Part shown: piece after piece, positions 1 through 12,152 of the stretch | Layout: every line of letters starts with the position of its first letter | Position numbering within the stretch: position 1 is the first letter of the stretch | Origin: Codonopsis lanceolata | Taxonomy: Eukaryota; Streptophyta; Magnoliopsida; Asterales; Campanulaceae | Direction of reading: 5' to 3' | DNA: 64,000 nucleotides | Assembly (NCBI GenBank): GCA_013146195.2 | Contig: CM028382.1 | Span: 6,332,767 to 6,396,766, forward strand | The notes under the pieces: generated by a model | What the model was told of the DNA's origin: nothing | What the model saw: the letters and a program-made list of their open reading frames with translations, nothing else | The model's database searches: none | Program-made: the position numbers and the translations under genes

Positions 1-1956
1 TCTTGTACAACCAAAAGATGATATATACAATTGTGGAAGCTACCCCAAAAGTGTAAACCACCACTAGCTCTCCACAGACTTAGATGCCTCGCTCAACGTT
101 TCGTCTGGCCGGGATCTAAGGTAAACAAAAAAGACAGGGTCGGTCGACACTTAGTAGGGTGCAGGTGTACTTATATATGTCATGCGTGTATGCAACATGA
201 AACATGCTATGAGATTTAGTGATGCACACAAGAACGTAATCTTCACATATCACATAAGAATATTCATATACAATTAAATTATCCATAGTAGGAAGTATAC
301 AAGATTGAGATACATCTACAATCAACCGCAAACACTGAACTCCATTTTGATATCTCGAACATAATCACAATTGACCACATAATTCCGGTAACATTCAATC
401 ACGGGGTCAGTTCCTATAACCTTGAACAGTCGTAATCTACAATTCTATTACCCAAATAGGGGTAACCTTAACCTAAGTCATCGTCGTGACCGAGGGGTTT
501 AGGCAAAATCAAACTCCCCTGCTAATCTGCACTGCTCTCCGCCCCGTGACCAAGTTAGAGGTAACGTTTGACGCCTAACGTACATGAATCCTTTCACAAA
601 TTGACCACTATATCACAATGTGCCAACGATACTTCTCACTCACAATTTCTCAACTTGTTCTCAAATTCCCATTGTAACAGTTCACGATTAGGATACAATG
701 GTTTATGAAGTAAAACCATTGTTACCTTACAATAGATTAGTCACAATGTTTCAAATTGTTCAATACTCGAATGCCCAACTTGTTTTAACACATAATATAT
801 TATTCACATGACGCCCAATTTATACTTAAAAATTAAACACAACATATGGGTTTCTCAATAACACTAATTTCACCACAATCATATCAAGTAATTTCTTATG
901 GAATTCATTTAAAGCTCAAATATCCATATAGATAACAATTCATCATAAAAGATAACATTTCATCATAAAAGATAACATGATTGTTTAATTATTACTTCCA
1001 ATAGGCAAGGATTTTTTAATGACAAACATACATAAGTAAGAATCCCCCTAACTCAAATTGAAGAACTCAAAGAAGTGGATGCATGCAAGGTTGAATCAGT
1101 TCAAAATAAAGCTCTAAGGAATTGGGGAACAATTTCAATGAAGAACAAATCAGTAAATGATGGACTTAAACCCTTCAAATCCAAGCTAGAACAATAAGAA
1201 AACCTTATATCCAATTATCACCTCCAATAGGTGTGTTTGTGTATGTTTATGTTTGAAAAACAATGAACTCCCTCGGCCTAAACAAGTCAAATTCGTATAA
1301 GTATGGTTGACCAATTGTTAAGTGACCAAAAAGGACAACTTAAAAACAAAGGCAACGCGGTCACCTTCTACATACAACGTGACCGCCTTCGACAACAATG
1401 TGGTCGCCTTCCCCTATACAATGCGACAACATAAATTACAGAACTGACCCCTAATTTCTAAGCCTGAGACGCGATCGTTTTACCATCGTAACGCGATCGC
1501 CTTTTCTCACAACGCGGTCGCCTTGTTCCTTATAATGCAACCGCGTAAATTACAGGCATGACCCAAATCTGGAATTCTCAAACACGATTGCCTTGTCTCG
1601 GGAGATGCTACCGCCTTAACTCCTATTGAGAAAAACACACCAAAACTTACCAAATTTGAACTAACGATGCATTCAATCCAACCAAAACACAACCAAACAT
1701 AAACAAGCCAAAACCAAGGCTTACTAATACTTCCCAAAACACAATATAACCAAGATTGACCAAAACATTATCAATTTAAGATTCATCCTACCAAATAACC
1801 AACAACAATAATTTTTGAACATAATGATATGTAACTTAGTCTAGAAGCATGCTAACATATCCAAATTTAACTCAAATACATATTTAATCTTTTAATACGC
1901 ACTTACATACACAAAATTAATAACACCTATAGTTTGAAAATTCCCGGCTATTACAT
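1..1956 (-). repeat. Gypsy-type LTR fragment, runs off left edge
   Basis: Read on the minus strand it starts at 1956 with TGTAATAGCCGGG, the TGTAAnnnCC type of start common in plant Ty3/gypsy LTRs. A GC-rich block at 525-560 (GCACTGCTCTCCGCC) recurs at 40185-40218 inside the solo LTR at 39284-41192, in the same orientation, so the two LTRs are distant relatives. Repeated GCGGTCGCC-like words lie at 1340-1560. No purine-rich tract or PBS adjoins it, so it may be a solo or truncated LTR; the other end is outside the window. Confidence 0.4.
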
Positions 1957-2689
1957 TACATATATACTAGACTCGAAAACTAGAATTATTTTTAGATTAA
2001 AATGGCTAAGAACTACGTAAATCAAAGGACTTGTTAGCAATACTTTAATAAGAAATATTTTGTCAAGTGTAATCTCAAAAGTTGTAAGCCAACCTCTAAA
2101 TTAAATACTCATCCTTTATGACCAAGAATTTGTAAATATTCCACGAGAATTACTGACAAATTTTTCGCAAAAAATGTCTTTATAGTTTATACTATTCACG
2201 TGAAACCTTTTAGCCATTTCCTCAGTGACCCAAAACGAATCATAGAACACTCTTAACTAAGGCTATAAATATGAATAAACTCAAGCAAAATAGGAAAACA
2301 TAATTCTATCTTTTTCATTCAAAAATCAAGAAACCCATCAAAGCTCAATCCTATCTTTTTCACCTTGATCAGTTCTTATCGCTATTTTATTGTTTCAAAG
2401 TTGGAAACTATAAAAACATTCCAGGGTGACCCTAATCGTAATCATTACTTCATTTACTTAAGAACCCTAGCCCCTCTACAGCTGAGGCTTGGGAGATTTC
2501 GCTTACATAATTACGGGCTATATGCCCCAACATCCTATGTTTATAAACTTCCAATTATGACCCATTTTTCATTAAAAATAGATTTTGCTTCCCTTCTAAA
2601 ACTCGCTTAAACTATGCACGAGAGAGTTTTAATCATAGCCACTCATAAAAATGGTTGAATTGTGGTCCTTAATCTCTAAATTTCATCAT
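1957..2689. other. Intergenic, nothing recognised
   Basis: AT-rich sequence without a convincing reading frame. It may include untranslated sequence of the Mutator-like element whose coding remnants lie at 2690-2961 and 19662-20151, but no terminus was found. Confidence 0.3.
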
Positions 2690-2961
2690 CACCAGTCACC
2701 AGACAAGTCATATTCTGGATCAAGAAATTGATCATAATCACCATCATCATGTTCATGTTCATCTCCATGTCCATTGTCATGCTCATGTCGATCGAAATGG
2801 TCATGTCCATGCTCATGTTCATCATCATATTCATGTTCATGCTCATGATTTTTTTCTTTTCATTGGCCTCAATTGAGCTTGGTAATCACTTTGAAACTCA
2901 CGAGCAACATTAGAAATTTCATCTACATTGTAAGTCACAAGTCATTAAGTATACATATGTT
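2690..2961 (-). pseudogene. Acidic/His-rich tail of a split MULE-type ORF
   Basis: On the minus strand one frame encodes a His, Glu, Asp and Gly-rich stretch (HEHEHEYDDEHEHGHDH and similar) ending in DQFLDPEYDL, then a stop. The stretch nearest the copia insertion contains stops. It lies directly across the copia element from the PB1-like domain remnant at 19662-20151, with the copia TSD ACATG at the break. I infer one reading frame: PB1-like domain, then an acidic linker. The downstream transposase domain is not visible. Confidence 0.35.
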
Positions 2962-2966
2962 ACATG

Positions 2967-4079
2967 TATTGGCAAAAATATGTTTAAAGAATGAAATTGT
3001 GCATTTTTGTGGCACAGATTTCTTCATGTGTTATTTGTGTAATGTTAATGATAATTGTGGAATCGTGTTCTACTCCGTGAGAACATCAAAATCATATATT
3101 TATTTGTCCAATTTGGTGTTTGGATGAATAAGTTATGATTGATTAAAGTGTGGTTGTTGGAAGTGGGTTTATCCCACATTGGAAGATTAACAAAAAATTG
3201 AGTGGTTTATATACAAGTGATAAAGGCTCTCACTCGCGCACACCTGCGCAGGGGGTGCAAATCATGGTTCAATATAGCCTTCGGGGTACCGTACTCATGT
3301 GCGAGCGCGTCCCGCGGACACGAATGTCAGATCAAATTTGTCTATTCAGACCAACCCACGTTTTATTAATTATTCTTTTGTTTTTGTAACTCCAACATTT
3401 ATAATAGACTTTATGGGCTGTTATTACCAGCTTTAATGAGATATATTATTTACATATTGATGATGAAATATTATTTCATCATCAATGTGGTCTTTAATCA
3501 GTCTCGATTTTTTCCTATATAAGGAGATTACATCCACAATTGAAAGATACAATTTTACGCAATCTCCTTTTTACTCTACAAATCGTTGAGCGTATTTCTT
3601 TGGCCTCCTGCTATCTTTTTTGTGATTGAGTCAGACACAAAAATTCAGTTCGTCGGAAACCTTTGTGCTAAAGGTCTCTCCGGTGCCTCCGTTGTATCCT
3701 GGGAGACAGACGTCTAATTCAGCTTCCAAGCACATACGGGAAGGGACGAATCTGTTTTAAGGAAACTATGTGCGACACATGCCTTGAAACTGGAGTTTTT
3801 GTTTGTCAGGTCTATCTCAGTTCTTCAGCAGCAGACTTCACAAAGGCTCATCAGCAGACTTTGTAAAGGTTCACTAGCAGACTTCACCTAGGCTAACCAG
3901 CAAACTTTGTAAAGGTTCACCAGCTGACCTTCACAAGTTTTGTCCACCAGCAGACTTCTAGGAAGCTTGCCTTTTTAGCAGACTTCAAATCTACTTCACT
4001 CTTAGCAGTAACTTTTCTTTTTGATTATCAATTTTGTATTTTGATTTATATATTGTTTTCCCGTGCTATATTTCTAACA
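2967..4079 (+). repeat. 5' LTR of the copia element
   Basis: Aligns throughout with 9751-10448 plus 19215-19656. Shared landmarks: AAAGAATGAAATTGTG near the start, CCTTCGGGGTACCGTACTC in the middle, CCTATATAAGGAGATTA (a likely TATA box, about 3515-3531) and a run of short CAGCAGACTTC motifs near 3830-3990. It ends TTTCTAACA. Transcription of the element probably started just after the TATA-like motif. Confidence 0.85.
3825..3990 (+). repeat. CAGCAGACTTC-type short tandem repeats in LTR U5
   Basis: About seven imperfect units of roughly 20-28 bp with core CAGCAGACTT, spaced by AAAGGTTCAC or similar. The same array is at 19400-19565 in the other LTR, so it predates insertion and belongs to the family. 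Confidence 0.7.
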
Positions 4080-4194
4080 ATCTTAAAACATAATCCGTAT
4101 TGTTATCTTGGATAACAGTAGTCCTTTCAAAAGGAAAAATAAACTTTTATAAAAATACAGAATTGTGTATTCTGACTTTGTTCATATTTCAGAT

Positions 4195-5112
4195 ATGACA
4201 AATACCCAAACTACTGGTAAGGAACCTAACGTGACCTTGAACCCAACGACCTCTAATGTTATTGTGACTCAGATTGTGGCCAATCCAATTGTGCCGATGC
4301 ATCATAGCGAGAAATCGGAGAAATTCAGTGGCTTGAATTACAAGTGTTGGCAGCAGAAAATGCTATTCTACTTGACCACTATGAACCTAGCGAGGTGTCT
4401 GAAAGAAGATCCTGAGAATCGGAATGATGTCCAAGCTGCTACTGCTATGGACGCATGGAATCATTTTGATTTCCTTTGTAGAAACTACGTACTGAATAGG
4501 GTTGACACACTCATTGTACGAAGTTTACCGTAATAAGATAATGACAAAGGAGTTGAGGACATCGTTGGACCAAAAGTATACATCCGAAGATGCTGGAGCC
4601 AAGAAGTTTATTGTTGGCCGCTTCTTGGATTATAAAATGGTGGATTCCAAGACTGTCTACAATTAATTGCAAGAGTTGCAAGTGATTTTTTACAAAATTC
4701 AAGCTGAAGGGATGGTTGTGAGTGAAACCTTCCAAGTGGCTGCAATTATTGAGAAATTGCCTCCAGCTTGGAAAGATTTAAAGAGCTATCTGAAACACAA
4801 ACGAAAAGAGATGAATGTGGAATAGTTGGTTCGTCAAACTTCGTATTGAAGAGGACAACAGGGGTTCTGATAAGAAGACATTCATTGCTTTGGCTGCTAA
4901 AGCCAATATGGTAGAGCATGGCCAAAGCTCTAAAGGTAAAGGCAAAGGCAAAGCTGCTTCTAGAAAAAGGGTCAGTTTGGGACCCAAGGGGGGAATCTCT
5001 AAGAAGAGATTTTATGGGAAGTGCTACAATTGTGGTGGCAAGTATCACAAGGGTACGGCTTACAGAAAGCCAAGTAGAGACCATGAAGCAAACATGGTGG
5101 ATGACATCTCTT
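4195..5112 (+). pseudogene. copia gag remnant
   Basis: The reading starts at the ATG of MTNTQTTGKEPN and shows the copia gag (UBN2-type) signature: EKFSGLNYKCWQQKMLFYL, then KKFIVGRFLDYKMVDSK, KLPPAWKDLKSYLKHK and, after a basic KGKGKGKAASRK stretch, a zinc knuckle. The knuckle reads CYNCGGKYHKGTAY, so the fourth zinc ligand (normally Cys) is Tyr. In-frame stops occur near 4531, 4664 and 4822, with at least one frameshift near 4540. The family role is nucleocapsid formation; this copy cannot make it. Confidence 0.85.
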
Positions 5113-5117
5113 AAGAT

Positions 5118-5560
5118 GTGTCAGAACTGAACCTTGTTGCGGCTGTCACTGAAGTGAACTCGGTGGGTTCAAACCCCAATCAATGGTGGATCGACACTGG
5201 TGCCAGCATGCATGTGTGCTCTAACATAGAAATGTTCAGTACCTTTGAAGCTACTGAGAATGGCGAGAAGGTTTTCATGGGGAAATCTGCCACTTCTGAA
5301 GTCAAAGGTCAAAGCAATGTGGTGATGAAGATGACGTCTGGGAAGGAACTGACTCTCAACAATGAACTCTATATACCAAATATTCGGAAGAACTTAATTA
5401 GTCTCTGAAACTCTGTTGGTGAAGCATGGCTTCCATATTGTTTTTGAGTCAGATGTAGTAAATTTGTCCAAGAATGGAATGTTTGTTGGAAAAGGCTATG
5501 TAAATGATGGGTTGTTTAAGCTCAGTGTAATGGTTGTCAAACCCAGCAAGCAATAATAAT
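5118..5560 (+). pseudogene. copia aspartic protease remnant
   Basis: WWIDTGASMHVCSN carries the catalytic DTGA of retroviral-type aspartic proteases and the following HVC typical of copia. Downstream, GKELTLNNELYIPNIRKNL is the usual copia strand leading to the GAG-pre-integrase domain. A stop follows at about 5406. The protease would cut the Gag-Pol polyprotein; here the catalytic residues survive but the frame does not. Confidence 0.82.
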
Positions 5561-6620
5561 AAAGAATAAGTCTTCTGTTTATTTGCTTTCCTATGTGTGG
5601 CATGGTAGATTAGGACATGTTAATTATGGAACCCTTCGTAAGTTAATTAACATGAATTACATACCTAAAGTCTAAATCGATTCCAAACACAAGTATGAAA
5701 CTTGTGTAGAGGCAAAGTTAACAAGGACATCATTTCATACTATTGAAAGAAATAGTGAACCACTTGGATTAATTCACACTGATGTGTGTGATTTTAAATC
5801 AACACAATCACGTGGTGGAAATAAGTATTTTACTACTTTTGTTGATGATAGCACTAGGTTTTGCTATGTGTATCTTCTCAAAAGTAAAGATGAAGCCATA
5901 GAGAAGTTTATTTTCTATAAAACTGAGGTTGAGAACCAACTCAATAGAAAAGTTAAGATGCTAAGAAGTGATCGTACGTGAAGGTGAATATGAGTCACCA
6001 TTTGCTGCATACTGTGTTGAGCATGGTATCATCCACGAGACAACAACACCTTACGCACCTCAACAGAATGGCATTGCTTAACGCAAAAATCGAACTCTTA
6101 AAGAGATGATGAATGCCATGTTGTTAAATTATGGATTACCACATAACATGTGGGGGAGAAGCTGTGTTGTCAGCTAGTTACCTTTTAAATAAGGTACCCC
6201 GCAAGAAGCTAGATAAAAGCCCTTACGAGATGTGGCATGGATGAGTTCCATCCTACAAATTCTTGCGAGTGTGGGGGTATCTTGCAAAGGTTGATGTTCA
6301 TTTACCTAAAAAAGTGAAAGTGGGACCAAAAACTGTTGATTGCATATTCATTGGTTATACGTATAACAGTAGTGCTTATCGGTTTCTTGTGCATGATTCT
6401 ATAATTGTAGACATACACAAAAATACGATAATGGAATCAAGAAATGCCTCGTTCTTTAAGAATGTATTTCTATGTAGACTGAGTCGTATGTCTAGCTCAT
6501 CTATACAAATACATGATTCAATAGAAGAAAAAGAGCATGAGGAAAATGAGGTAGAAGAGGTAGAACTTAGACACAACAAAAGAGCTAGGGTAGAAAAATC
6601 CTTTGGTCCGAATTTCTAAC
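5561..6620 (+). pseudogene. copia GAG-pre-integrase and integrase remnant
   Basis: WHGRLGHVNYGTLRKLI is the pre-integrase motif, with the HHCC zinc module after it partly lost. The integrase core follows: LGLIHTDVCDF, FTTFVDDSTRFCYVYLL, then HETTTPYAPQQNG and the catalytic Glu region, in which a stop (near 6079) replaces the usual E. SYLLNKVPRKKLDKSPYEMW is the end of the core. MRVWGYLAKV near 6263 starts the conserved C-terminal segment. Stops and at least three frame changes were seen. Confidence 0.82.
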
Positions 6621-6624
6621 CTAC

Positions 6625-7690
6625 ATGCTGGAAAGTGAACCTTTAAGATATAAAGAAGTTGTGAGCTCTTTCGAAAGACCTCTTTGGAAAAAGGCTATCA
6701 AGAGTGAAATTGATTTCATCCTTCAAAATTACACTTATGAATTAGTGGATCTTCATCCGGGAAGTAAACCACTAGGATATAAGTGGATTTTCAAAAGGAA
6801 GATGAAGGCAGATGGATCAATTGATAAGTATAAGGCCAGACTTGTAATAAAAGGTTACAGCCAACGTGAAGGTCTTGATTATTTTGACACTTATTCTCCA
6901 GTTACGAGAATAACATCAATAAGGATAGTACTTGCAATTGCCGCATTGCGAAATCTTGAAGTACATCAAATGGATGTAAAGGCTGCCTTTCTAAATGGTG
7001 ATTTATAAGAGGAGATTTACATGGAACAACCAGAAGGGTTTTCTACTCCAGGGCAAGAAAACAAAGTGTCTAAGTTGGTTAAGTCTTTGTATGGCTTAAA
7101 ATAAGCACCAAAACAATGGCATGAGAAATTTGATAATGCCATGTTGGATTGTGGATTTAAGATCAATGAATGTGATAAATGTGTTTATATAAAGGACACT
7201 AAAAATGGTTATGTCATTTTATGTCTTTACGTAGATGACATGCTTATCATTGGAAGCAATTATAATATTAGCAAGGATGGCATTGCAATAGCTAGAACTC
7301 CTATTGACACTAATCTATATGTATAAAAATGGCTATGTCATTTTATGTCTTTATGTAGACGACATGCTTATCATTGGAAGTTATGATAAGTTTAGCAAGG
7401 ATGACATTGCAATAGCTAGAACTCCTATTGACACTAGTCTACATGTATCAAAGAATAGAGGTGAGACTGTATCTCAGATAGAATACTCAAGAGTTATAGG
7501 AAGTCTGATGTACTTAATGAGTTGTACAATGTCAAACATTGCCTATGTAGTGAGTAAACTGAGTAGATGCACATGTAATCCTGGGACTGATCACCGGAAA
7601 GTGGTAGTTAGAGTACTAAGGTACTTGAGATATACTCGTGATTATGGATTTGTATTCACTTTGGCAAGTGCGGCCATACCATGGAAATCT
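6625..7690 (+). pseudogene. copia reverse transcriptase remnant with internal duplication
   Basis: RT starts at WKKAIKSEIDFILQNYTYEL and continues YKWIFKRKMKADGSIDKYKA, KAAFLNGDL (stop), KSLYGLK (stop) and the catalytic LYVDDMLIIG. The LYVDDMLIIG block occurs twice because of a 124-bp tandem duplication, which also changes the frame. The RT thumb between the catalytic box and IAIARTPIDT is deleted. After the second copy the usual VIGSLMYLMSCT and VVVRVLRYLR motifs follow. Confidence 0.85.
7201..7448 (+). repeat. 124-bp tandem duplication across the RT active site
   Basis: Copy 1 is about 7201-7324 and copy 2 about 7325-7448, both starting AAAAATGGYTATGTC and ending near CTAYATGTAT. Differences are scattered point changes plus a short divergent stretch after CATTGGAAG. 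A 124-bp period is not a multiple of three, so it breaks the frame. Confidence 0.9.
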
Positions 7691-8066
7691 TCTAAGTAGA
7701 CTGACATATCTAGATCCACGATGGAGTCTGAGTTTATAGCTCTAGACAAAAGTGGTGAAGAGACTAAATGGCCACATCAATTTTTAGAAGCTATTCCTAG
7801 ATGGACAAAACATGTGCCTGCAATCTACATACATTGTGATAGTCAATCGGCAATTGGCAGGGCACAAAGTAATATGTACAACGGTAAGTCTAGACATATA
7901 CGTCGTAGACATAATACCATTAGACAACTACTCTCAACTGGAATTATCTCTATTGACTAAGTGAAGTCAAAGGATAATTTAGTGGATCCATTAACTAAAG
8001 GGTTGAATAGAGAGTTAGTTGATAAGTCTTCCAAAGGAATGAGACTTAATCCTATAGATATGAGTT
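7691..8066 (+). pseudogene. copia RNase H remnant
   Basis: STMESEFIALDKSGEETKW, then CDSQSAIGRAQ (with the catalytic D of copia RNase H), HIRRRHNTIRQLL and the tail KDNLVDPLTKGLNRELV. These follow the standard copia RNase H order. Stops at about 7698 and 7958 break the frame. Confidence 0.82.
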
Positions 8067-8513
8067 GATATAATGGAAACCCAACCTTGTTGACTAGAGA
8101 TCCCAAGATCTTGGTTAAAAGGGACAACCTAATTGTAAAAAGACTTTTAGCTTCACTGTGGGGGTCATCCCTTATAAAAGTGATGCTCATGTGTAAGAGG
8201 ATAAGCATATGACTTTTAATGATTCCTAAGTAAGAATCACCTATGTGAGAGAGAAGTCGGGCCGCTTCAAGGAGAATTGTGTGAGGCTCAATTCTTAGAC
8301 CCTCTCATAGAACCAGGCGTATGTTCAAGGTCATGAATGAACATTGCTATGAGAACTGAATTATGTTAAGAAGATTCTTGTGTAAAGTATATGATCGTTT
8401 ATACTAACGACAGAACAGTTCAAAGACGTGATGTCCACTGATCAGCCAGTAAAGTAAATATACTTTTTCGAGGGAAGGTTCAAATGGTAACACCTACCTG
8501 TCCTATTGATCGA
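8067..8513 (+). other. 3' untranslated part of the copia element
   Basis: No reading frame continues here. The sequence lies between the RNase H tail and the PPT (continued at 9684-9750) and is interrupted by the insertion at 8514-9679. Confidence 0.6.
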
Positions 8514-9679
8514 TGTCTTATTTTAAATTTTTTCTTGCAAGTGGACAAGACTATTATAGAATAGTATTGGAAGCAAGGGTCGAACCCACAGAGATAAGAG
8601 ATCACAAATAGTGCAATTTATTGATAGAAAATTATTAATCTAAGGGGGGGTTTATAATTATTCTACTCTAAATTATTATTATTATTTAGGTGTTTTAACT
8701 ACTTAGCAGCAATTACAGGTTATGAAGGTCTTATGGTAGATGGCAACCTAGGATTCGGGTTTCACTTGTATCTCCTCTATGTTTAATTCAAAATAATTAT
8801 CATTCAATTTCTTGGGTTCGTTCACAAAAGATAGATATAGTCTGTTGAACTATTGGTTCAGCCTCCATCCCCGCAACATTCATCCATTCTATATCCTAAG
8901 CACAAGAACATATGATCTATCTGTCACCTAGGTCATGTATGAACCTGGCCTTAACTTATCACTCTTGTGCATTGATAGGTCCAATTTATTGTGATGGTGA
9001 GCCAGTGTACGACATATGCACATTGGTCATGCAGTTATCTGCACCTCTAGGCCTTTATTATTTGCGATTACATTCATTTGTTCAAAGCGAAATAATAGAG
9101 AGATTGATAAAAATCACAATCAACAAGAATTGAATGAACATAAATACGAATTAAAACATAAATTCGATACAAGTTACCTCCCACCTCCTAGATTAGTGAT
9201 GATTTAGTTCATCATAGACAATGAACAGCACATGGAGATGAATGGAGACATGATTTGATCTTCAATACTTGTAATTACAACAACTAAATATGTTATACAA
9301 CCTAAAATATATTCTAAAGCTATACAAAACAGTTTCCAGCCATTTCTCGCTTTTTAGGCTTTGGCTACCGGCTCCTATTTATACCGAAGAGTTGTATTGC
9401 AATCGAATCTCCAGTGAAAATACGACTTTCTCACATTCTGACCACCTTGAAACACCTTGCGACCGCAAGGTCTCCAACATAGAATTTCTCCTTTTCTTCT
9501 CCAATTTTCATCTTGGACCCTTATTGGAATTTGCATATAAAGGCCTTGTGCTTTGCATATTTTCACTAAAAACCCTTAAACTCACAAAACTCACTGAAAA
9601 CACATATCAGTAGCCAAAAGTCTCGCAAATTAGCATAATTTAAGTCTTAGAAGCATATAAAATCGACGAATAAAATACA
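8514..9679 (+). mobile_element. Solo-LTR-like insertion
   Basis: Starts TGTCTTATTTTAAA, ends AATAAAATACA, and is flanked by TCGA at 8510-8513 and 9680-9683, a 4-bp TSD with TG...CA termini. It interrupts the copia 3' untranslated region. It holds no coding frame. A diagnostic block, GCAAGGGTCGAACCCACAGA (8573-8592), and the start of the element recur at 37209 onward. Orientation is inferred from the TG start only; because TG...CA is symmetric, the strand is uncertain. Confidence 0.6.
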
Positions 9680-9738
9680 TCGATCACCTATGCATGTTTC
9701 GACTGCTGGACTTTATCACCAAATTCGTTAATTTCTTT

Positions 9739-9750
9739 CTTGTGGGGGAT
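9739..9750 (+). promoter_or_regulatory. Polypurine tract of the copia element
   Basis: TTGTGGGGGAT directly precedes the 3' LTR start TGTTGGAAAAATTG. G-rich tracts of this form prime plus-strand synthesis in copia elements. Confidence 0.75.
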
Positions 9751-10448
9751 TGTTGGAAAAATTGTGTTTAAAGAATGAAATTGTGTATTTTTGTGGCACA
9801 TATTTCTTCACGTGTCATTTATGTAATGACAAGGGTAATTGTGAAATCGTGTTCTACTTTGTGAGAATATCAAAATCATTTATTTATTTGTCCAATTTGG
9901 TGTTTGGATGGATAAGTTATGATTGATTAAAATGTGGCTGTTGGAAGTGGGTTTATCCTACATTGGAAGATTAACAGAAACTTGAGTGGTTTATATACAA
10001 GTGCCTTATGTGGTAAGGGTAAGCTTGTATAGAATATATGCTCTCTATTGCGCACGCCTGCGCATGGGGGGTTCAAATCATGGTCCAATTTAGCCTTCGG
10101 GGTACCGTACTCATGTGCGAGCGCGTCCCATGGACACGAATGTCGGACCAAATTTTCTTGTTCAGTCCAACCCACGTTTTGTTAATTATTCTTTTGTTTT
10201 TGTAACTCCAACATTTATAACAGACTTTATGAGCTGTTATTACCATCTTTAATGAGAGAAATTATTTACCTATTGATGATTGATTTATTTCATCATCAAT
10301 GTGGTCTTTAATCAGTCTCGATTTTCTCCTATATAAGGAGATTATATCCACAATTGAAATATACAATTTTACGCAATCTCCTTTTTCCTCTACAAATCGT
10401 TGAGCGTATTTCTTTGGCCTCATGCTATCTTTTTGGTAATAGAGTCAG
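9751..10448 (+). repeat. 3' LTR of the copia element, first part
   Basis: Begins TGTTGGAAAAATTGTG and matches the 5' LTR to its GAGTCAG, where the LARD element inserted. The remaining part is 19215-19656. Confidence 0.88.
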
Positions 10449-11803
10449 TGTGAGTGCCCCAGATTTTCACATTTTATTTTCCCTTAAAGAAAAAAAAAAT
10501 CAAAATGTTTTAAGGCGCGTGGAATACGCCCAGCCTCACTGTGGACTCAAAATATGATCAACAGAGTTGCTATCTTTATTTTAAGGAAAAAACAAAGAAA
10601 AAATCAGATGTAACCAGATTTGCAAAGGGTTCGGAGGCTAAGTTACGAGGTGGGAAGGTGTTAGGCACCCAACTCACCCTTTCGGTCTCAAAATAGTTTT
10701 TTTTTGCTAAAATATGTTTTTTTATATTTATTTAGCAGTTGAAATAAAATATTTAAACATATATATTTATCTGTATATATTATTACAATACTTGCCACAA
10801 CCTCCTTTCGGGAGTTACAAATACATTTATAAATATTTGGCCATAATAATGACTCTTTTTAATGCTATTTTCTATAAAACTTCGAGCAGCATAACTGCTT
10901 ATTTTGCTAGTCTAAATAGCACTTTTTTATAATATAGATAGAAACTTTAAAGAACCTACCTCTTGAAGCGTGGGGTTTTTATCCCATACCAACTAGCTTC
11001 CGGGTTTTAGTGGTGCGCTTCGTCCTTTGGGAGATGAGTCTTTTGTCGCTATGGGATTCGAGGCGAGTAACTACTTTCGAAAGTTGCTTTTCGGCCTCGG
11101 GATCCGGGCGGAGCAACTACCTGTTTTTTTACTGTTGTTTGTTTGCTGATGGCGGAAATCGGGCAGAGCAATTGCTTGCTTTTTGCTGGTTTGGCATCTG
11201 AATTCGGGCAGGACAACTGCTCTTTTTGGAATTTTGGAACCGGTGGAATATGGCGGAATCCTAGCAGGGTAACTAGGTTTCATTTTGGCCACTTGGTTTT
11301 AGTGTTTGGGGGAGATTTGGTATAGCTTCGGTGCTAGAGGAATAAATCTCTCTGCGTTCTCTCGGGAGAGCGATCACTCACTGCGCGGTGAAAAAGACGT
11401 GTATTCTGAGTGCCATATGCCTTTATTTATAGGCGAGAATCCTGGCTTTCTTTGTGATTAAGTTTCATTCACTAAGCTTCATCGGCTTATACCACGCATT
11501 GAGAAAATTGTACCGATGGTAAACTGCTACAGTACAGGATGAACTATTGGGGTGCCACCCACAGTGGAAGTAGGGGCGGCACCCAAATGCTCTATGGGTG
11601 GCGCCAAGAGGGTCCTGGGTAATTCACAGGGCCTCTTTCGTTCTGCTTGTTGGCACTTAGGCCCCCTACAATTCACTGTTCATGCATCCTTTTATTTATT
11701 TTTTGCATTTTAAACCCTGTAACTTGACATTTGTTAGTTTTTAACAGGTCTTGATATTTTTTGTCATGTTACATACCAGGGGTTCGAAATTAGGGTGTCT
11801 ACA
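10449..11803 (-). repeat. 3' LTR of the LARD-like element
   Basis: Aligns along its length with 17840-19209. Conserved blocks include CACCCTTTCGGTCTCAAAAT, CCTCCTTTCGGGAGTTACAA, four imperfect CGGGCRGAGCAACTGC units at 11060-11230, and CTCTCTCGGGAGAGCGATC-like sequence at 11355-11375. TSD GTCAG is immediately left. Confidence 0.88.
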
Positions 11804-11816
11804 AAGCCCCTCAATG
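11804..11816 (-). promoter_or_regulatory. PPT-like tract of the LARD-like element
   Basis: On the minus strand TTGAGGGGCTT directly precedes TGTAGACACC of the 3' LTR. It is purine-rich and in the expected place. Confidence 0.55.
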
Positions 11817-12152
11817 ATGGAGTTTACGGGTAATCCAAAACTTTACCAAGTAAACGAACATCGTTGATAAGAAATAGACTCCCGAATTTCGTGGAAATTA
11901 TAATGGGGAGTGATGCAATATGCAGCAGTTTATAGATACGACAGTTTATGATGCAGTTCAAATCTCACATACCCTAGACATATTTAGTCGGTTATAGCAG
12001 GTTATCGTAGTTTTTAAGCAGATATGCAATTTAAATGTTCTGATGGTCGCACCTACCGAAATAGGTTGCCTATGTATCCCTTTCTCAGGAATTAGCCCAA
12101 ACGTAGTTCGGCCTCATGTAAACAAACAACAAGCACTGGGGGGGATGGATGG
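11817..12152 (-). other. LARD interior, spacer before minisatellite
   Basis: Non-coding; no repeat unit of the neighbouring array is recognisable here. Confidence 0.4.

Noticed and set aside
2728..2913. Plus-strand Met/Ile-rich frame
   Set aside because: Shadow of the minus-strand acidic/His-rich coding segment.
4746..5084. Minus-strand frame within copia gag
   Set aside because: Shadow of gag; the plus strand carries the zinc knuckle and basic region.
8570..8600. tRNA gene suggested by the B-box-like GGGTCGAACCC
   Set aside because: No cloverleaf, A-box or acceptor stem around it; it belongs to a dispersed repeat.
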